This document shows, one piece after another, positions 21,201-36,200 of a stretch of 64,000 nt of DNA (positions are counted from its first letter, which is position 1; each line of letters opens with the position of its first letter). Below the pieces are notes generated by a model. The model worked only from the letters and a program-made list of their open reading frames with translations. It searched no databases and was not told the origin of the DNA. The DNA is from Euborellia annulipes. Taxonomy: Eukaryota > Arthropoda > Insecta > Dermaptera > Anisolabididae. The stretch is from assembly GCA_023213315.1 (NCBI GenBank), contig JAKCPI010015310.1, positions 124,001 to 188,000 of the forward strand, in the 5' to 3' direction. The translations under genes and the position numbers were made by a program.

Positions 21201-24200
21201 TATTAAAATGAATTGAAATATTTTCCAAATATTATTCCTTTTTTTTTCTTTTGTTTTTGTTTAAGGTCCTTTTCTTCATCTGAGGCCAGGTAGAACCCGC
21301 CCTTATTTATTTCAATTGTTTGATAGAAAATTCAATTGAAATAAATTTTTGTCTCTTGAGATGGGAAAAGAACCCCTGACCCCAAGACAAAGGGTGAGAT
21401 CTCTACCACTGCACTACGGCCCAGGGGCATTTTATTTCTTATAAACTCAATTTGAAGAACCGCTGTTTGCCGAGATGATTGAGTGCTCACTGGTATCAAA
21501 TTGAATAAAAAAAAAATTGAGTTATTTTTTGTTGTCATTTATTTATGTATGTATATTTATACATTTCTCATAAAATGATGCATAAAAAGTTATGTACGTA
21601 ATTAAAACAAAATTATGGCTCATTAAAGGGTAAATTTGGCTCTTTGGCCTCTAATGTTTGCCGACCCCAAACCTATCCTCATTAAACAAAAATCCTCACT
21701 ACAAAGTTGTTTAAAACAAAAGCAGTGGTCTCATAAGTCCGCGAGAGTGGGGAAAGGGGCAAGAGGAGACGCTACCCATCTCCATCCATCCTAGAAAATC
21801 ACAATTTTATCATAGAAATACTCTTGGTATTCTTGGCAAATATTCTGATTGGTTTCATGTGGCCCATATGTCTTTGGACCAAAGAAAAAAAACTTTGACC
21901 GGCCCTTGGAAAAATTTCTACTGAGTTTTCTTTTGAAATAATAAGAATACTAGTCAAAATGCTTTTTCAGTAATTTCATTCATAGAATGTACAGTGAGGG
22001 GCAATTTAATGTATACTTGTTTAATTTGCAAACTTTATGTGATTATTTCATTCTTTTTCTAAAATAAATGGAAATATTTATTCTAGTTCTTTTCTACGTT
22101 TGAACATCTTTTTCATTAAAAGTTTTTCATAATTTTATTTTTTAAACAATTAAATAATCAAATGAGAAAACGCGTGGGGGGTGTTTTAATATTGCCTCTC
22201 ATTGTATAGTTGTACTACTGGACTGACGAAGTCTAAAGTTGGTGCTCAAAACCTTTCATATTCATGAGTATAATTGATAGAGACTTATGTCGAAAACAGA
22301 CTTAACAAAGGGCTCTCATCTCATATTCCACGTTTCCAAGGTAGGTGGTATCGTTAAGAATTTAATTAAGAAAGCGAAAAAATGTTTTTTCGTCCTTTTA
22401 AGATATTAAATTTTATTTAGCAAATTTGAGAGTATAGGGGTATTCATGATCTTGTTTATACGACGTCCTATTGTCTTAAAAGTCTCCTATGTCTTATTTG
22501 AGTATACGATATACGACATTTATCTCTCGTATTGCTAAATAGTACATACGGCGGCCACAGGTCTCTTATGTCGGTGTCGTATGTTGTATATCAATTCCCG
22601 CCTTTAGAAATGTCAAAGTTATTTTTTTTCCTAAAAAAAAGTGTTTGTGCAGTTTGTGTTTTGTTTTCAAGTGTTTAGTGTGTTCTTTTGTTTGTTTCTC
22701 TTATTTATTTATTTAAAAATAAAAATGAATGAGATTTGTGAGACAATTTTAAAAAAGAAAAAGACTTTTAGTAGGTTATGAATGTTGTTCGATCTCACTA
22801 GGGTTTGGACACCGGTGGAAACTGAAACCGGTAAACCGGTTTTTTGGCTAAATTTCAAAAACCAAGAAACCGAGTTTTTCCCCAAAAACCGAATTCGGTT
22901 TTTTTTTTAGATATTTTCTTCATTAATACTTGTATTCAAATTATAAATTAGCCCGTGTTACGTGGCTCAGAGAGAAGACATTAGCTTCTAGTCGCTTGGG
23001 GTTTCGGGTTCGCTTCCCGTCCAAACGAGAAAAATGTATTTCATTTGAATTGGCTATCAATCATTTGAAATAAACACGGATGGGGTCTAAATGGCCTTAG
23101 GTGCCGAAAAAAACTTTAAACAAATTAAAAAAAAAAAAAATTATAAATTATTTATATTTTTTTCCCTTTTTTCAAATACTCCAATAATATATATATAATA
23201 ATAGCGGAGTATCTGTCTGTCTGTCCGTCGACTATTTCGCTGTTTGACCAACTTTTTATATTGGAATGACGAGATTTTGCAGTCTTATAGAGGACGTTAT
23301 GGAGAGTCCAGAAAAAATACTCGGGTTCCGAAATTCCTACAATTTTTTGAGTTATTAATTCCTAAAGTTACGATTTCTCCCATATGAAATGTAAAGAGAA
23401 ATTTTTATGTATTTTTTGTATTCTATGAATGTAAACCAATCCCCAAGCAGGCACTGGATTGGAATAGTAGTAATAATAATTTTCTTGGGTTCGGATCCCA
23501 GGCAGACCGATGATTTTATTTAAGCCATTTGGATACCAAATAGCTAAAATAAGATTGCCTGAACCCCTAATAGATATATTCATTAATAGCGGTTATCGTT
23601 TAAAGTCTTATATGGCCTAAGTTGCCGAGAAGTGTGAATGGGAAAAAAGTGTGAGTGTAAAAAAAAAAAAAAAATGGCGTTGCGTTCAAAATAGATTCAG
23701 ATGTTGAAAAAAAACCGGTTTACCGCTTTGTAAAAAACCGAAAAACCGGTTTTCAAAATTTTCCTGTTTTTTCCAAACCCTAGATCTCACCTAATCTCAT
23801 CAAATACGACATAAGACAAATTTATTTTTTGTCCATTCGTTAACTTTTGTGCTAAACTGTTTATTTAGGACATTTAGGACAAAACGCAAGCTCATGAATA
23901 CCCCTTATGTTTATTTGTTGGTGGACCAAACTCATGGGAATCGAATTCAGGATCTCTAGTCCTTCCAGGACATCGGTGTGCTACCTTTTACACAGACGAC
24001 ATGCCCTCGAACAACACAAACAAATATTATCTTGTTAGACGGCCAATTTGTATATTTAGGGAATATGAGTAGTGAGTATTCCGATTCGTTGGTGTTGGTC
24101 TAGGGTCCCGTGGCCTGATGCAAAGGCGGAGATCCTGGGTTTCATTACCGAAGGCCTTGGCCCACCAACAAATAAAACATATTCACAGAAATTTGATAAA

Positions 24201-27200
24201 TATAACTATGACTAGTAAAATCCGAATCGAGGTATTAATTGAATATATCTCGAAAATTATATAATTATAATTAAATTTTATGTTTGAAGCCCGAATTTTA
24301 ATTTTGTCTCGTTTGCCAGAACATTCTCTCTTTTACTAAATAATTTGTTTTGAAAAAATGGAGTTTTCAAAACAAGGCCTATGACGTCACTGCCAAAGTG
24401 GGATGTCGCTGGTTAGAATTCGGGATGGAACCGCATGTCTAGTCAAAAGAATCATCCCTGATTTATTTATCTTGTATAGTGTATTTTAATTAATTGAGTT
24501 TTACAATTGGTGTATCACACTTTTCAAAGAATTACCAAAGTTAATATAACTTATGAAAATCAAGAAATACTGCCTGAATATTTAATTACAAATTCTGATA
24601 TAAGACAGCCAAATAAATTTCTTATTTTACCTTCAATCCATATATAAATTATATATACTGAATTTAAAACGCATCTTCTTTAATTAAATCTATTTTTTTT
24701 TTTTTTTTTTTTTATTTTGTAAAAATACATTATTTTTATGTTTATTATTATTTAAATTTTATATTTTTACAGAGCATCGTGATAAAAAAGGGTTTACGCC
24801 TCTTATCCTTGCTGCAACAGCCGGCCATGAAAAAGTAGTAGAAATTCTATTAAATCATGGGGCTGATATTGAAGCTCAATCAGAAAGGACTAAAGATACT
24901 CCACTTTCTCTTGCATGTTCCGGTGGAAGATACGAGGTAATTTTATTCAACCATAATTTAGAAAAAATTTATTTATAAAAAAGAGCAAAATATTTTTCAG
25001 TCGGTTCTGATGAACCGAGAGGTAATCCCTCTCCTCCCAAAAGAATAAATTTTAAAGAAAATAAAATATTTTTTATTATTTTTTTAGTATTTAAAATTTT
25101 AAGACTATTTTACTAATATATTTAAAATTTCACCACAATCGAAAAAACTGAGTCTAAAAATTTTGTGAAGAAAAGAAAAATATAGCTTGTTTGGAGAGGG
25201 CGTAGAACGGAAAAAACATTTTGAAATGTCGAATTTTAGGGGAAGGAAGAGTTTTTATTTTTCATTTTAAATATTAATTAATATATTTTTGGTAAAGCGA
25301 GTTAGAACCTCTTCCAATGCTTTCCTATGGGAGATTTGTGAACCTCTGATAAGGGGGATGGGGATTCCCTACCGCAGATTTGATATAATGATAACCTAAA
25401 ATCACCCCCGGAAAATTCTCTACCCATTAAAAAAAACTCCATGAAAATCGGTTCAGTAGATTCGGAGTCTATGCGTTACAAAAAGAAGCACAGATCGACA
25501 GACAGATTTTGTCTTTTATATAATAGTATGGATGTTGATTGTAGAAATGGAATATGCTTTACATTAGAATCAAAAAAGAACAATTACTTGAAATATTTTT
25601 ATGGCTGGGGGCAGTGGCATAGCGAGGAGGGGGGGGGCAAGGGGGATCATGATGCCCCTGGCGCCACTCACAAAGGGGCGCCAAATGGTCCGAAAAACAA
25701 AAAATTGCTGGATAATTTTTATTTTTATTATAATTGATTTCAGGAAAATATATTTTAAATGTAGTGCCAGTGTAATATAATAATTTATGCCGAAAAAAAG
25801 TCAACGAAAAAAACTCGCCGAAAAAAAACGCACCGAAAATTTTCTAGCCGAAAGCAAAATCTCGTCGAAAACAAACTCGCTGAAAATTTTTTCGCCGAAA
25901 ACAAAGTCGACGAAAAAAATCTCGCCGAAAAAAATGGCCGAAAATCCGAAAAGTTTCAAAATAAAATATTTTAAAAAATCTGGTGTGACTGTCGCACAGC
26001 ACACAACTTTCTCTTACCAAAGGTACTGTACTGTGCTTGTCACACCAGATTTTTTGTGTCGACATACGTATATATAGTTTCCGTCGATATATTAGAAGAT
26101 GTAATGAAATTTATAAGTATGGGAAAATATCTATTTATATTTTGATACCCTGGCTTCTATCTTTCCTATTGAGTACAAGAGTTAAGTGGTCTTCATAAGA
26201 TTTCAAAAGCAAAATGAGAATATACATTTTAAATATCATTTTTTGAATTTGATTTTTGAATTTTAATCAAAATCGTTGAAGCGAATTTGGAGAAAATCGA
26301 AAAAACTGAAAAATTAACATCAGTAAAGTACTAGTAGTTTTTGGCCTATTTTGTTTAAAAGCTTATTTTCACGCCCTAGGGGGTCGCCTAACTTAAATAT
26401 AAAATTTCATCTTCCTAGCTCAATTGCTTCATGCTTAAAATTGAACACATACACACACAGAATATTTTTTATGCATATTTTGGCCTTTTTAAATGCATAA
26501 TTTGAGGTTTTATTAGAATTTTTTTTTTTTTTTAATAAAAAAAACACTTTCCTCATTCACACTCACACTCACACACACATGCACACAGTCGCTTCGGCAA
26601 CTTAGGCCATATAAGACTTTTACGATAAACGTTATTAAATATATATATCTATTGGGGGTTCAGGCATTCTTAATTAAGCCATTTGGAATCCAAATGGCTT
26701 AAGTAAAATCATCGGACTGCCTGGGATCCGAACCCCTGACCCTTGGTTTAGAAGGCCGGCACTCTAGCCTTTAGACCGAGCACGAGGGCCCGAGCCTTGC
26801 TTATAAATTTCATTTCATCTTCTAATATATAGACGGAAACTATATATACGTATGTCGACACAAAAAATCTGGTGGGACAGTCACAACAGATTTTTAAAAA
26901 TATTTTATTTTGCAACTTTCCGGAATTTTGGCGAGTTTTTTTTAGGGGAGATTTTGCTTTCGGCGAGTTATACCGCCTCCATAATAATTTTGTATATTTT
27001 ACATATAATATTATATGGTTTTCGAATGGAGGGGGGGGGGGGCTAAAAAGGTATTATGCCCCGGGCGCGAGTTAAGCTCACTACGCCACTGGCTGGGGGT
27101 ATTTTCACAGGATGTGATGGAAGGAAATACAGCCAAAATAATTTTAAGTAAAATTATTTAGTATATGTGAGGTTTCACCAAGTTGTAAATGAAAGAAATA

Positions 27201-30200
27201 TTGAAATTCTAACTTGATATATTTCTGGCTATTAACCCATCTTCAGGAGTACATGTGACTACAGTACGAAATATATCGAATTAGAAATTCAATATTTCTT
27301 TCACTTACAACTTAGTGAAATTTCACATATACTAAATAATTTTACTTATAAATATGTTTCACGGAAAACCTACACCACTTTCCCTCCAAAGAAAATTTTC
27401 TTTAAAAATATTTAATAACTGCTGACGTTTCGGCTTTGATTAAAACCATCTTCTGAACTTTTAGTTGTCATTATAACATTGTAGTATTTTTTACTGATTT
27501 CTAAATATATCTTGAAAATTTAAGAATTGCACTCAGGAGACAACTCTTAGACAAAGAAATATAGTAGTAATAGAAAACTTTATAAGCTTTTTATTATATT
27601 ATTTATAATAAAAATTTTTAAGGAATTTTTAAGATATATTTCGATTACAGTTGAAAATAATGATAAGTATCAGTTCCAAAGATGGCTTATATATTTGAAA
27701 TATTAACTTATTTAATTAAACTTCATTTAAAGGTCGTAGAATTGCTTCTTACCAGAGGAGCTAACAAAGAGCATCGAAATGTTTCCGACTATACGCCCCT
27801 TAGTTTGGCTGCATCTGGCGGCTATGTGAATATTATAAAATTACTTCTAGCTCATGGAGCTGAAATAAATTCCAGAACTGGAAGTAAGCTTGGTATTTCA
27901 CCACTTATGCTTGCTGCTATGAACGGACATACGGGTATTTATATTTTTTTTTTATTTTAAACCTGAATATTTCAAAATGAATTTTAACATTTTTCTAACT
28001 ACTTGATTAAAATTTTAAAATGAAAATAATTTTTTATAAAGTATAAAAACTTTAAGAGAGTATAAGGTATAGTATATGGTGTATAATTAAATAATTTTAA
28101 TGACCGAAAAGGTAAATCGTAAAATCTGGTTCAGATGATTTTATTTTTACCTTTTCAAATTTAAAAATACCGGTATTTCACCATAATCCATATCCTATAC
28201 CATATACTTAAGACTTAAGCTATCAGGTGGGGACAGAGTTGGGCACCAACTAAATGTTGATTAAAAATTTAGTTAAAGTAAATGTTGTATATCGCGCTTG
28301 TGCTTCACCGCATTGTAGAACGCACCCGGTGTGTTTCCAGATGCTACCACCAGGGACGAATCAAGAAGCCCAGCAGGAGCCAAGCCAACCTAATTCAACT
28401 CCCGCCTAGGACAGTCGCATCCTAAGTCCATCTTAAATAAACCCACACACTATCCTGATTCAAACATAAGTTTTGTATATAATATATTTTATTCTTTTAA
28501 TAAACCTGTACTAAATTATATATTTATATTATTTATCCCAAAATACGAGAATGGATAGGAGACTTCTCCAAGGAAATCAACTTGTACGAATTATTTCCAG
28601 ATCCTGACCAAGTCATTTCTTTGGCCACCACTACGCCAGATTTGCGGTCAGAACAGAGAGATCAAGTTAAACAAGTACTTGCTCGCTTTAATGATCTTCT
28701 CAGTGATGTTGCAGGAAAATTAACCGGACCGCCAGCCAAACTACATTTGAAGCCAGATGCAACACCCATTTTCTCTCGACCTCGTGAAGTTCCCTATGCT
28801 TTACGCGAAGCCTATGCAAAGGAAATCGACGCAAAAATCGCATCTGGATTTTATGAAAAGGTGGATTACTCGGAGTGGGCATCAACGACACATAGAGTAA
28901 GCAAAAAAAAACGGCCAAATAAGAATCACAGGTAATTACAAACCAATGCTTAATCCTAGAATGATCATAGATGAACATCAAATCCCAAAACCGGAACATC
29001 TTTTTAATAAAATGAAAAATGTCAACTTATTTTGCCACCTGGATATTCGAGATGCATATTCTCATCTCACTGGCGATGAGGAATTTCAACATGCATTGAC
29101 GCTAAATACGCCAACACATGGATTGATTCAATCAAAGAGAGCTGCATATGGTGCAGCAAATATTTCAGCAATATGGCAACGTCGTATGGAAACCGTGCTT
29201 CAGGACCTACCGAATGTGATAAGTTTTTTCGACGATGTGTTTGTCTTCGCCAATGGTTTTAACAACCTAATGGTTGCCATCGATTCGACTCTTGAAAGGA
29301 TGAAAAACCACGGTCTTCGACTTAACCGATCGAAATGTGTATTCGCTGCCTCCGCAGTCGAATTCTTAGGACACAAGATTGAAGGTGCGATCACACCGGA
29401 ACCTGACTTGACTTGAGTTGAGTCCGGTGGCGGACCCAACCTATGTTATTCTATGGAGGTGCACACACTGCTGCCGAAACGGAGTTGAGCGGAGCTACGT
29501 CACAATACGGACTCTTATGGCTAACCAATTTTGACTTTTTCAATCAGCTGTTTGATCGGTTCCTTAATAAAGACATTTTTGGCAATATAGGGCTTTATTT
29601 AAGTAATAATAATACAAATAAATAATAATTTTGAGATAACTTCTATTTTTTATTAAAAATCGCAGGAAAATATGTTAAGTCAAAACAAATAGATTACAAA
29701 TTTTTTTAAATTAATAAGATATTATTTTTTAAATAGTCAATTAAGAAATATTTTTACTTAAAATTTAGTAAAAATATTTCTTGATATAACGATAATTAGT
29801 TTTATTAAGTTTATTTAGAAATAAATTGCTGGGAAGGAAAATAGTATCATTCAAGTAAAAAGCATTGTTTATCCTTCGACATACTTATATACCAAATATC
29901 ATAGAAGTAAGATTACGTCACTCCAGTCAAGTTTTAGTGTGTGACCCCCCTCAATTCGGATTCGGTTAGAACTCCAGTCAGTAAACACAAGTCATGTCCC
30001 GGTGTGATCGCACCCTGAAGCACAAGGCATTCACAAGTCAGATAAGCACATTAAAGCTATCAGAGACCATCGAAACCTGAAGAACTGCAACTATTTTTAG
30101 GAAAAGCAACATATTACACTGCCTTTATACCGAACCTCTCATCACGAGATCGACCACTTAGAAACATACTCCTTAAATAACCTTTTCAATGGACACATGG

Positions 30201-33200
30201 AGCAGAAATCGCGTATAACGATATAAAAAAAACACTTATCTCCAACCAAGTTCTAATGCCATATGACCGACCCTTCTCTGCCACTCATTTTAGCAACAGA
30301 CGCAAGCAAAACAGGTTTAGGAGCCGTACTTTCACACCAGTTAAGCAATGGTCAAGAACGTCCGATTGCTTACGCGAGCAGAACAATGACTCCGACGGAA
30401 CAAAGATATCGACAAATTGACAAAGCCTTAGCAATAGTGTGGGCTGTAAAAAATTTTTTTCACTAACTGTATGCTAGACATTTTACTCTCATAACTGATC
30501 ATAAACCACTTACACAGATTTTACACCCAGAAAAATCACTTCCAGTCCTCTGCATAAGCAGAATCGCAAAATACGCAGACTACCTAGCACACTTTAATTT
30601 TAACATAATTTTCAGACCAACCAAGTTGCATGCAAATGCAGACTACTGTTCCAGAGCTCACCTAACTACAACAGTTAAAAAAATTTCTCGAGGGGAAGGA
30701 AATCATGAAGAGTATGACGAATTCGATACATTTATAGTGTCACAGATTCAACAGCTTCCCATTCGCGCTGAACACATCGCCAGAGAGACACGAAAAGATC
30801 CTGATCTTGGGAAGATCATCCAATTGTTGGAAAACGGTCAGGACCTGACCCGTCATGGCTATAAAGCGCCCGAGTGCAAGTATACTTTATCATCAGGTTG
30901 TCTCTTATTTGAACACCGCGTTGTAATTCCACCCATTCTTCGTCAATCAATCTTACAACACCTTCATGCCGCACACGTTGGGATTGTGAAAATGAAAGGA
31001 ATGGCAAGATCTTTTATTTTCTGGCCTGGCATCGATGCGGAAATTGAGAAAGTATCTAAATTATGCCCCGAATGAGCGAAAAATTCAAATCTCCCATTAA
31101 AATTTAACTCCCACCACTGGGAATATCCAAAGAGACCATGGGAAAGAGTACATTTAGACTACGCTGGACCTGTAGCAAGAACAATGCTTCTCATTGCTGT
31201 AGACGCATATAGCAAGTGGATGGAAGTCATCCCGACAAATTCAACCACATCGGCAGCAACGATAACAATCGTGGATAAACTATTCACAAGTTATCGAATT
31301 CCAGTAACGTAGTTTCCAGACAATGGAACCCAATTCGTCTCGTCTGAATTCGAAGAATTCTTGCGCAACAGTGGAGTGAAATACCACAAGAGGTCTGCCC
31401 CTTATCACCCAGCAACTAACGGTCAAGCTGAACGCTATGTGCAAACAGTAAAAAACGCATTTAAAGCCATGGCCACCACACGGGAATCTCTACAAAGAAA
31501 TTTAAATGAATTTCTAAGACAATTTCGCAGAGCCCCTCACACCTTAACTGGGCAATCACCTTCATTGTTGTTTCTCGGACGAAACATAAGAACTCGCCTG
31601 GATTTGGTCAGGCCCGAAATGACAACATCACCATCGAAGAAAAACACCGAGCGGAGTTCGTTTCTTCATACAGGGAATTTCACGTAAATCAACCTGTATA
31701 CTTCTTATCGAGTAACCCTCGTATGGACAGATGAATTCCTGGTCATATCGTGACTCGTCTGGGAGATCTATATTACGAGGTAGACTTCACGGGACAAAGA
31801 TATAAACGGCATATCGACCAAATAAAAAAACGCGAAACCGCCGAACATGAAGGACTCCATGACTCTCCAGAGACAACACCGCAAGACCGACCACGCAGGA
31901 TTCATTTCTATGGCGGACATCAGAGGGAGTCTACCTCAACACCATCTACCTCGAGTGAATTAAAAATTAATTTTAATCAGATAAATAAACTTAACTAAAT
32001 TTTGAATAATATACATTTGTTAAATATTTAATGATTTATTTTATAGTTTTTTGACTTAGAACAGCAACGAGTGAGCTGATTTTAAAAAATTTGGGTGAAC
32101 GATGCTTATAAATTAAAATAAACTTTACTAGGATGAATTTCTTTCTTATAACATTAGTTATCATCTAGCTAACTAGTGAACTGAATTTAAGACTTTTCAT
32201 TGAAATATTATGCAGATCAACTTTACGAGTATGTTATACAATGTCTATCATTTAGGGCAGTGTGGTTGATAATATTCATATAAGATGAAATTGATGGTCA
32301 ATTAGAACATTTATTTTGCACAATTTTCATCCTAACTTATTTTTTATAAATTCTCTCGCTATGTTAACGTTTCGACTTTAAAATGACTTCTTATTTAGTA
32401 CAACGCGGATTAGCAAATAAATTTCTCCTTCAATTTCGTCATTGTATATTTTTTAATAAATATTCGTTTCGAAAACATGAACGCTGATGCCTCCAGAGAA
32501 TGTCATATACCGTGGGGAGTGATTCACAATAAATTGTGTCCAACAATGTGTATAGTGTTTTGATTTATTATCTATCTTAACTTATTTAATTTAATAATAT
32601 TTGATCTACAGTATATTTACTAGTATAGGCCTACTATATTTTATTTTAGAAAGAACAGAGAATGAATTCTAATTTAATACCTATATAAAGATAGTAGACT
32701 ACAAATAACAAATTTTTCCTGAATGCAAAATTAATTTTTATTTTTAACAATAGGCTAATTTTTTTTTTTTTTTTTTAGAATAAAAACATTCACACTTTTT
32801 TCTCATTCACACTCACACTCACATACACATTCACACAGTATTTTCGGAAACTTAGGCCATATAAGACTTTGACGATAACCGTTGTATTTGAATATATCTA
32901 TTAGGGGTCCAAATGGCTTAAATAAAATCATCGGACTGCCTGGGGTCCGAACCCGCGACGTTTGGTATAGGTGGTAGGCACGCTACCTACTACGATAATT
33001 ATTTTTCTTATCAATTATATAAAATATAATTACAAATTTATAAAGTAATTTCAATATTTACAACAAAAAATAAAATAAAATAAAGAATAAACTTAATAAT
33101 TTTAATTATTTCAAGGAATTTACTTTATATAAAATCGTAATAAAAAACCTGAATTTATTAATCTTACACATATTTCATATTTGCCTTCAGTAAGACTATT

Positions 33201-36200
33201 TTTATAAAATACAACACAACTTTGCCTTCTTAAGCTCTCGTAGAAAGATTATTTTCTTATGCAACTATGATAAATTTACCAAAAAGTGTAAAGTTATCTG
33301 ATGAAAATTTTGAAAAAAGAGTCTTACTGAAGGCAAATATGAAATATGTGTAAGAGTTGCTGAGATAACTAATATTATAAGGAAGAAACCCACCCCAGTA
33401 CAGTTTAAAATTAAAAATACTCGTAAAGTTGATATGTATAATATTTCAATGAAAAGTCTTAAATTCAGTTCACTAGTTACTGAGATAACTAATGTTATAA
33501 GAAAGAAATCCATCCTAGTAAACTTTATTATTTAATTTATAAGCATCGTTGGTCCAAATTTCCTAAAATCAGCTCACTAGTTGCTGAACTAAGTAAAAAA
33601 AACTATAAAATAAATCATTAAAAATTAAAATTAAATAGAGCATACTAGATTCTTGATATGATTTGTTTACTTTAACTAAATTTTTAATCAACATTTAGTT
33701 GGTGCTCAACTCTGGGTGGGGACTTAATTGTGGCGTTCACTATACCTATGGCCGACGATCTAGGATAAAGTTAGTCTACCCGGCCCTAAAGCGTGGAGGT
33801 CCTGGTTCAAGTCCAGGAGGGCCCAATCAAACACAAACCCATCTCACAAATTTCCTTAACTTAAACCAGTGGTTTCCAAACTTTATATTACCACGCCTCC
33901 CTTAAAAATATTTTAATCATATGACGCCTCCTCCCCCCAATTCAAACAAATATTTTTAATGTAAAAAAATTTATTAATACAAATTATTAATAAATTTAAA
34001 ATTTTTGAAGTTTTAATACAAATTATTATATTAATTAATTTATTTATTAAATTTTGACAATCATTTAGATAATTGCTCGTTGTGGCTACATTCGCGCCTA
34101 CCCTTACGCTGTTTGAAAAACCTTCAACTATTTATCGAGTTGTGTAGAATTTGAAGTATTTATTTCGTTTTGTGCATTACAGTAAATTAAGAGATATTTG
34201 AAAATTAAATTTTCACTATAAAAGTAAATATTGATACTTTGTTGTTATTACATTTTGTTATACATCATTTTAAAGTGCTTAAAGCGATAATTTTACATGA
34301 AATAGAATCTATTTAGCTACATCTTAATATGTTTTAAAGGTATTTTAGTTTAACAACAAATTTTCAAATAGACATTAATTATTTAAAAAATTTCTATAGT
34401 GTTGTACTTTTTAAGTATTGTGTTTTGATTTGACTCGTGCCAACTTCATTAAACAAACAGTGAATGCTATCTTTTGGGATACATTTTTGCAATCGAAGAG
34501 ATTAGAATTATTCATAAATATCATTTTTATTTTTATAGATTAATCCTATTAATAATCTTAGAGTTTTTAAGAATTGAAGTAATAAAACATTATGGGTATA
34601 AAAGTAAAATTTTATATTACTAATGATTTCATATTCTTTTAAATTAAAATTGTTTTCTCTACATCGTTTAAGGTACAACATTATTAAGACAAGTACTACT
34701 TCCTACTATTAACTTTCTAAATTAATTTGTTTTTAAATAAAGAAAAATTAATATATTACAAAATGTAATTTTTTAAACCATCAATGTATTTACTTTTTAC
34801 TTTTAAATAACCTTATAAAAAATAAAAAAGTGAAAATAGGTCCGAGATACAACACCTTTTTCTATTATGCACTACAGTATGTGATTTTGTTTTTTGATAA
34901 ATGAAATATCTGTTTGCAGCGGCTGTAAAACTACTTTTAGATATGGGAAGCGATATTAATGCACAAATTGAGACCAACCGAAACACTGCTTTAACGTTAG
35001 CCTGTTTTCAAGGCAGACATGAAGTTGTAAGTCTATTGTTAGATAGAAAAGCAAATGTGGAACATAGAGCGAAGACTGGGTTAACTCCATTAATGGAAGC
35101 TGCAAGTGGAGGATATGTAGAAGTTGGGAGAGTACTTCTTGATAAGGGCGCAGATGTAAATGCCCCTCCTGTTCCCTCATCTAGAGATACTGCTCTCACA
35201 ATTGCTGCTGACAAAGGCCATTGTCGATTTGTAGAACTTCTACTGTCAAGGTAACATTCTCTTCTCTCTCTATCTTGTTCTTGCCCGCGAATAAATCTTT
35301 ATTCTATTCTATTCTATTCTACCTTTGTACTATTGAACGAACCTTCATAATTAAATGTATTGTTATAATTTTATTTTATAGATAAAAAAAAACATATATA
35401 TACAATTTCATTTTATTAAGAATGAAAAATTAGTTCTAATATGTAAATACAAGACGAAAGCTGGCTTTACCACTTGCCAAGAGGCTACGACCCCTGAACC
35501 CCCTTGCTTGTCTTCTGCGAGCAAATGCATCAAATTTATAAGATTTAAACTTTCGACCGTTGGTTCTCGTTGAAACATTTTGTAAATTAAAATTAAATAT
35601 ACAAATAACCTAGTGTTTAATTTGTATATTTAATTTTAATTTGCATCAAATTTATTCTTGCTTAGTGTTTAGAAATTTTTTTTTCGGGTTCTATATCGAA
35701 AAAAGAGACCCGTATTCGAGGATTTTTTTTTATTGAATAATTTTACCATTTTAAAGCTAAAAGAGTGATTTTTAAGAAAAAAAAATTGTTCCATCAAAAT
35801 TTATTAAAAATTTTACATTGTTATCAACAATTTAAATCTTTAAATCGATTTTTAACAATGGGCCCTTCATGGTAGCATGTTTTTAGTATAACCATCGCAT
35901 TTTACCTCAATTATTACTATTGAAAAACACAAAATTTGAAGTAGAATGCGATGGTTATACTAAAAACATGCTACCATTGTTAAAAATCGATTTAAAGATT
36001 TTAATTGTTAATAACAATGTAAAATTTTTATTAAATTTTGATGGAACAATTTTTTTTCTTAAAAATCACTCTTTTAACTTTAAAATGGTAAAAAAAGTTT
36101 GTTTTTTTTTAGCTCAAATAGAACCGGAATTATGCATTTTTAAAAGTGAGTCTCTAAGCCAAAAATCACCAAATTCTCAAACTTTCGACTATTTTCCAAA

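Larger units (their letters stand above)
22799..23782. mobile_element. hAT-like non-autonomous element
   Basis: Ends TAGGGTTTGGA and TCCAAACCCTA with the 8-bp duplication GATCTCAC (22,791-22,798 and 23,783-23,790). Subterminal AACCGGTAAACCGGTTTTTT recurs at the other end and in 40,056-40,555. Interior holds SINE-A (22,951) and SINE-B (23,410) insertions. Confidence 0.92.
22435..23908. mobile_element. Inverted-repeat element split by a hAT-like insertion
   Basis: Left GGGGTATTCATGATCTTG is complementary to right CAAGCTCATGAATACCCC. Removing 22,799-23,790 leaves about 490 bp of non-coding element. Superfamily unknown. Confidence 0.75.
28234..33714. mobile_element. hAT-like shell, 5.5 kb, with nested gypsy
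   Basis: Terminal repeats of about 48 bp begin CAGAGTTGGGCACCAACT and end AGTTGGTGCTCAACTCTG. 8-bp duplication GGTGGGGA (28,226-28,233 and 33,715-33,722). Subterminal inverted blocks 32,020-32,230 and 33,410-33,640. No hAT transposase (no dimerisation C-terminus) seen. Contents: gypsy pol remnant, a TIR element and a SINE-B. Confidence 0.9.

Noticed and set aside
25787..26077. Lys/Ser-rich 96-codon frame
   Set aside because: Translation of the GCCGAAAA minisatellite; not conserved and inside a fold-back.
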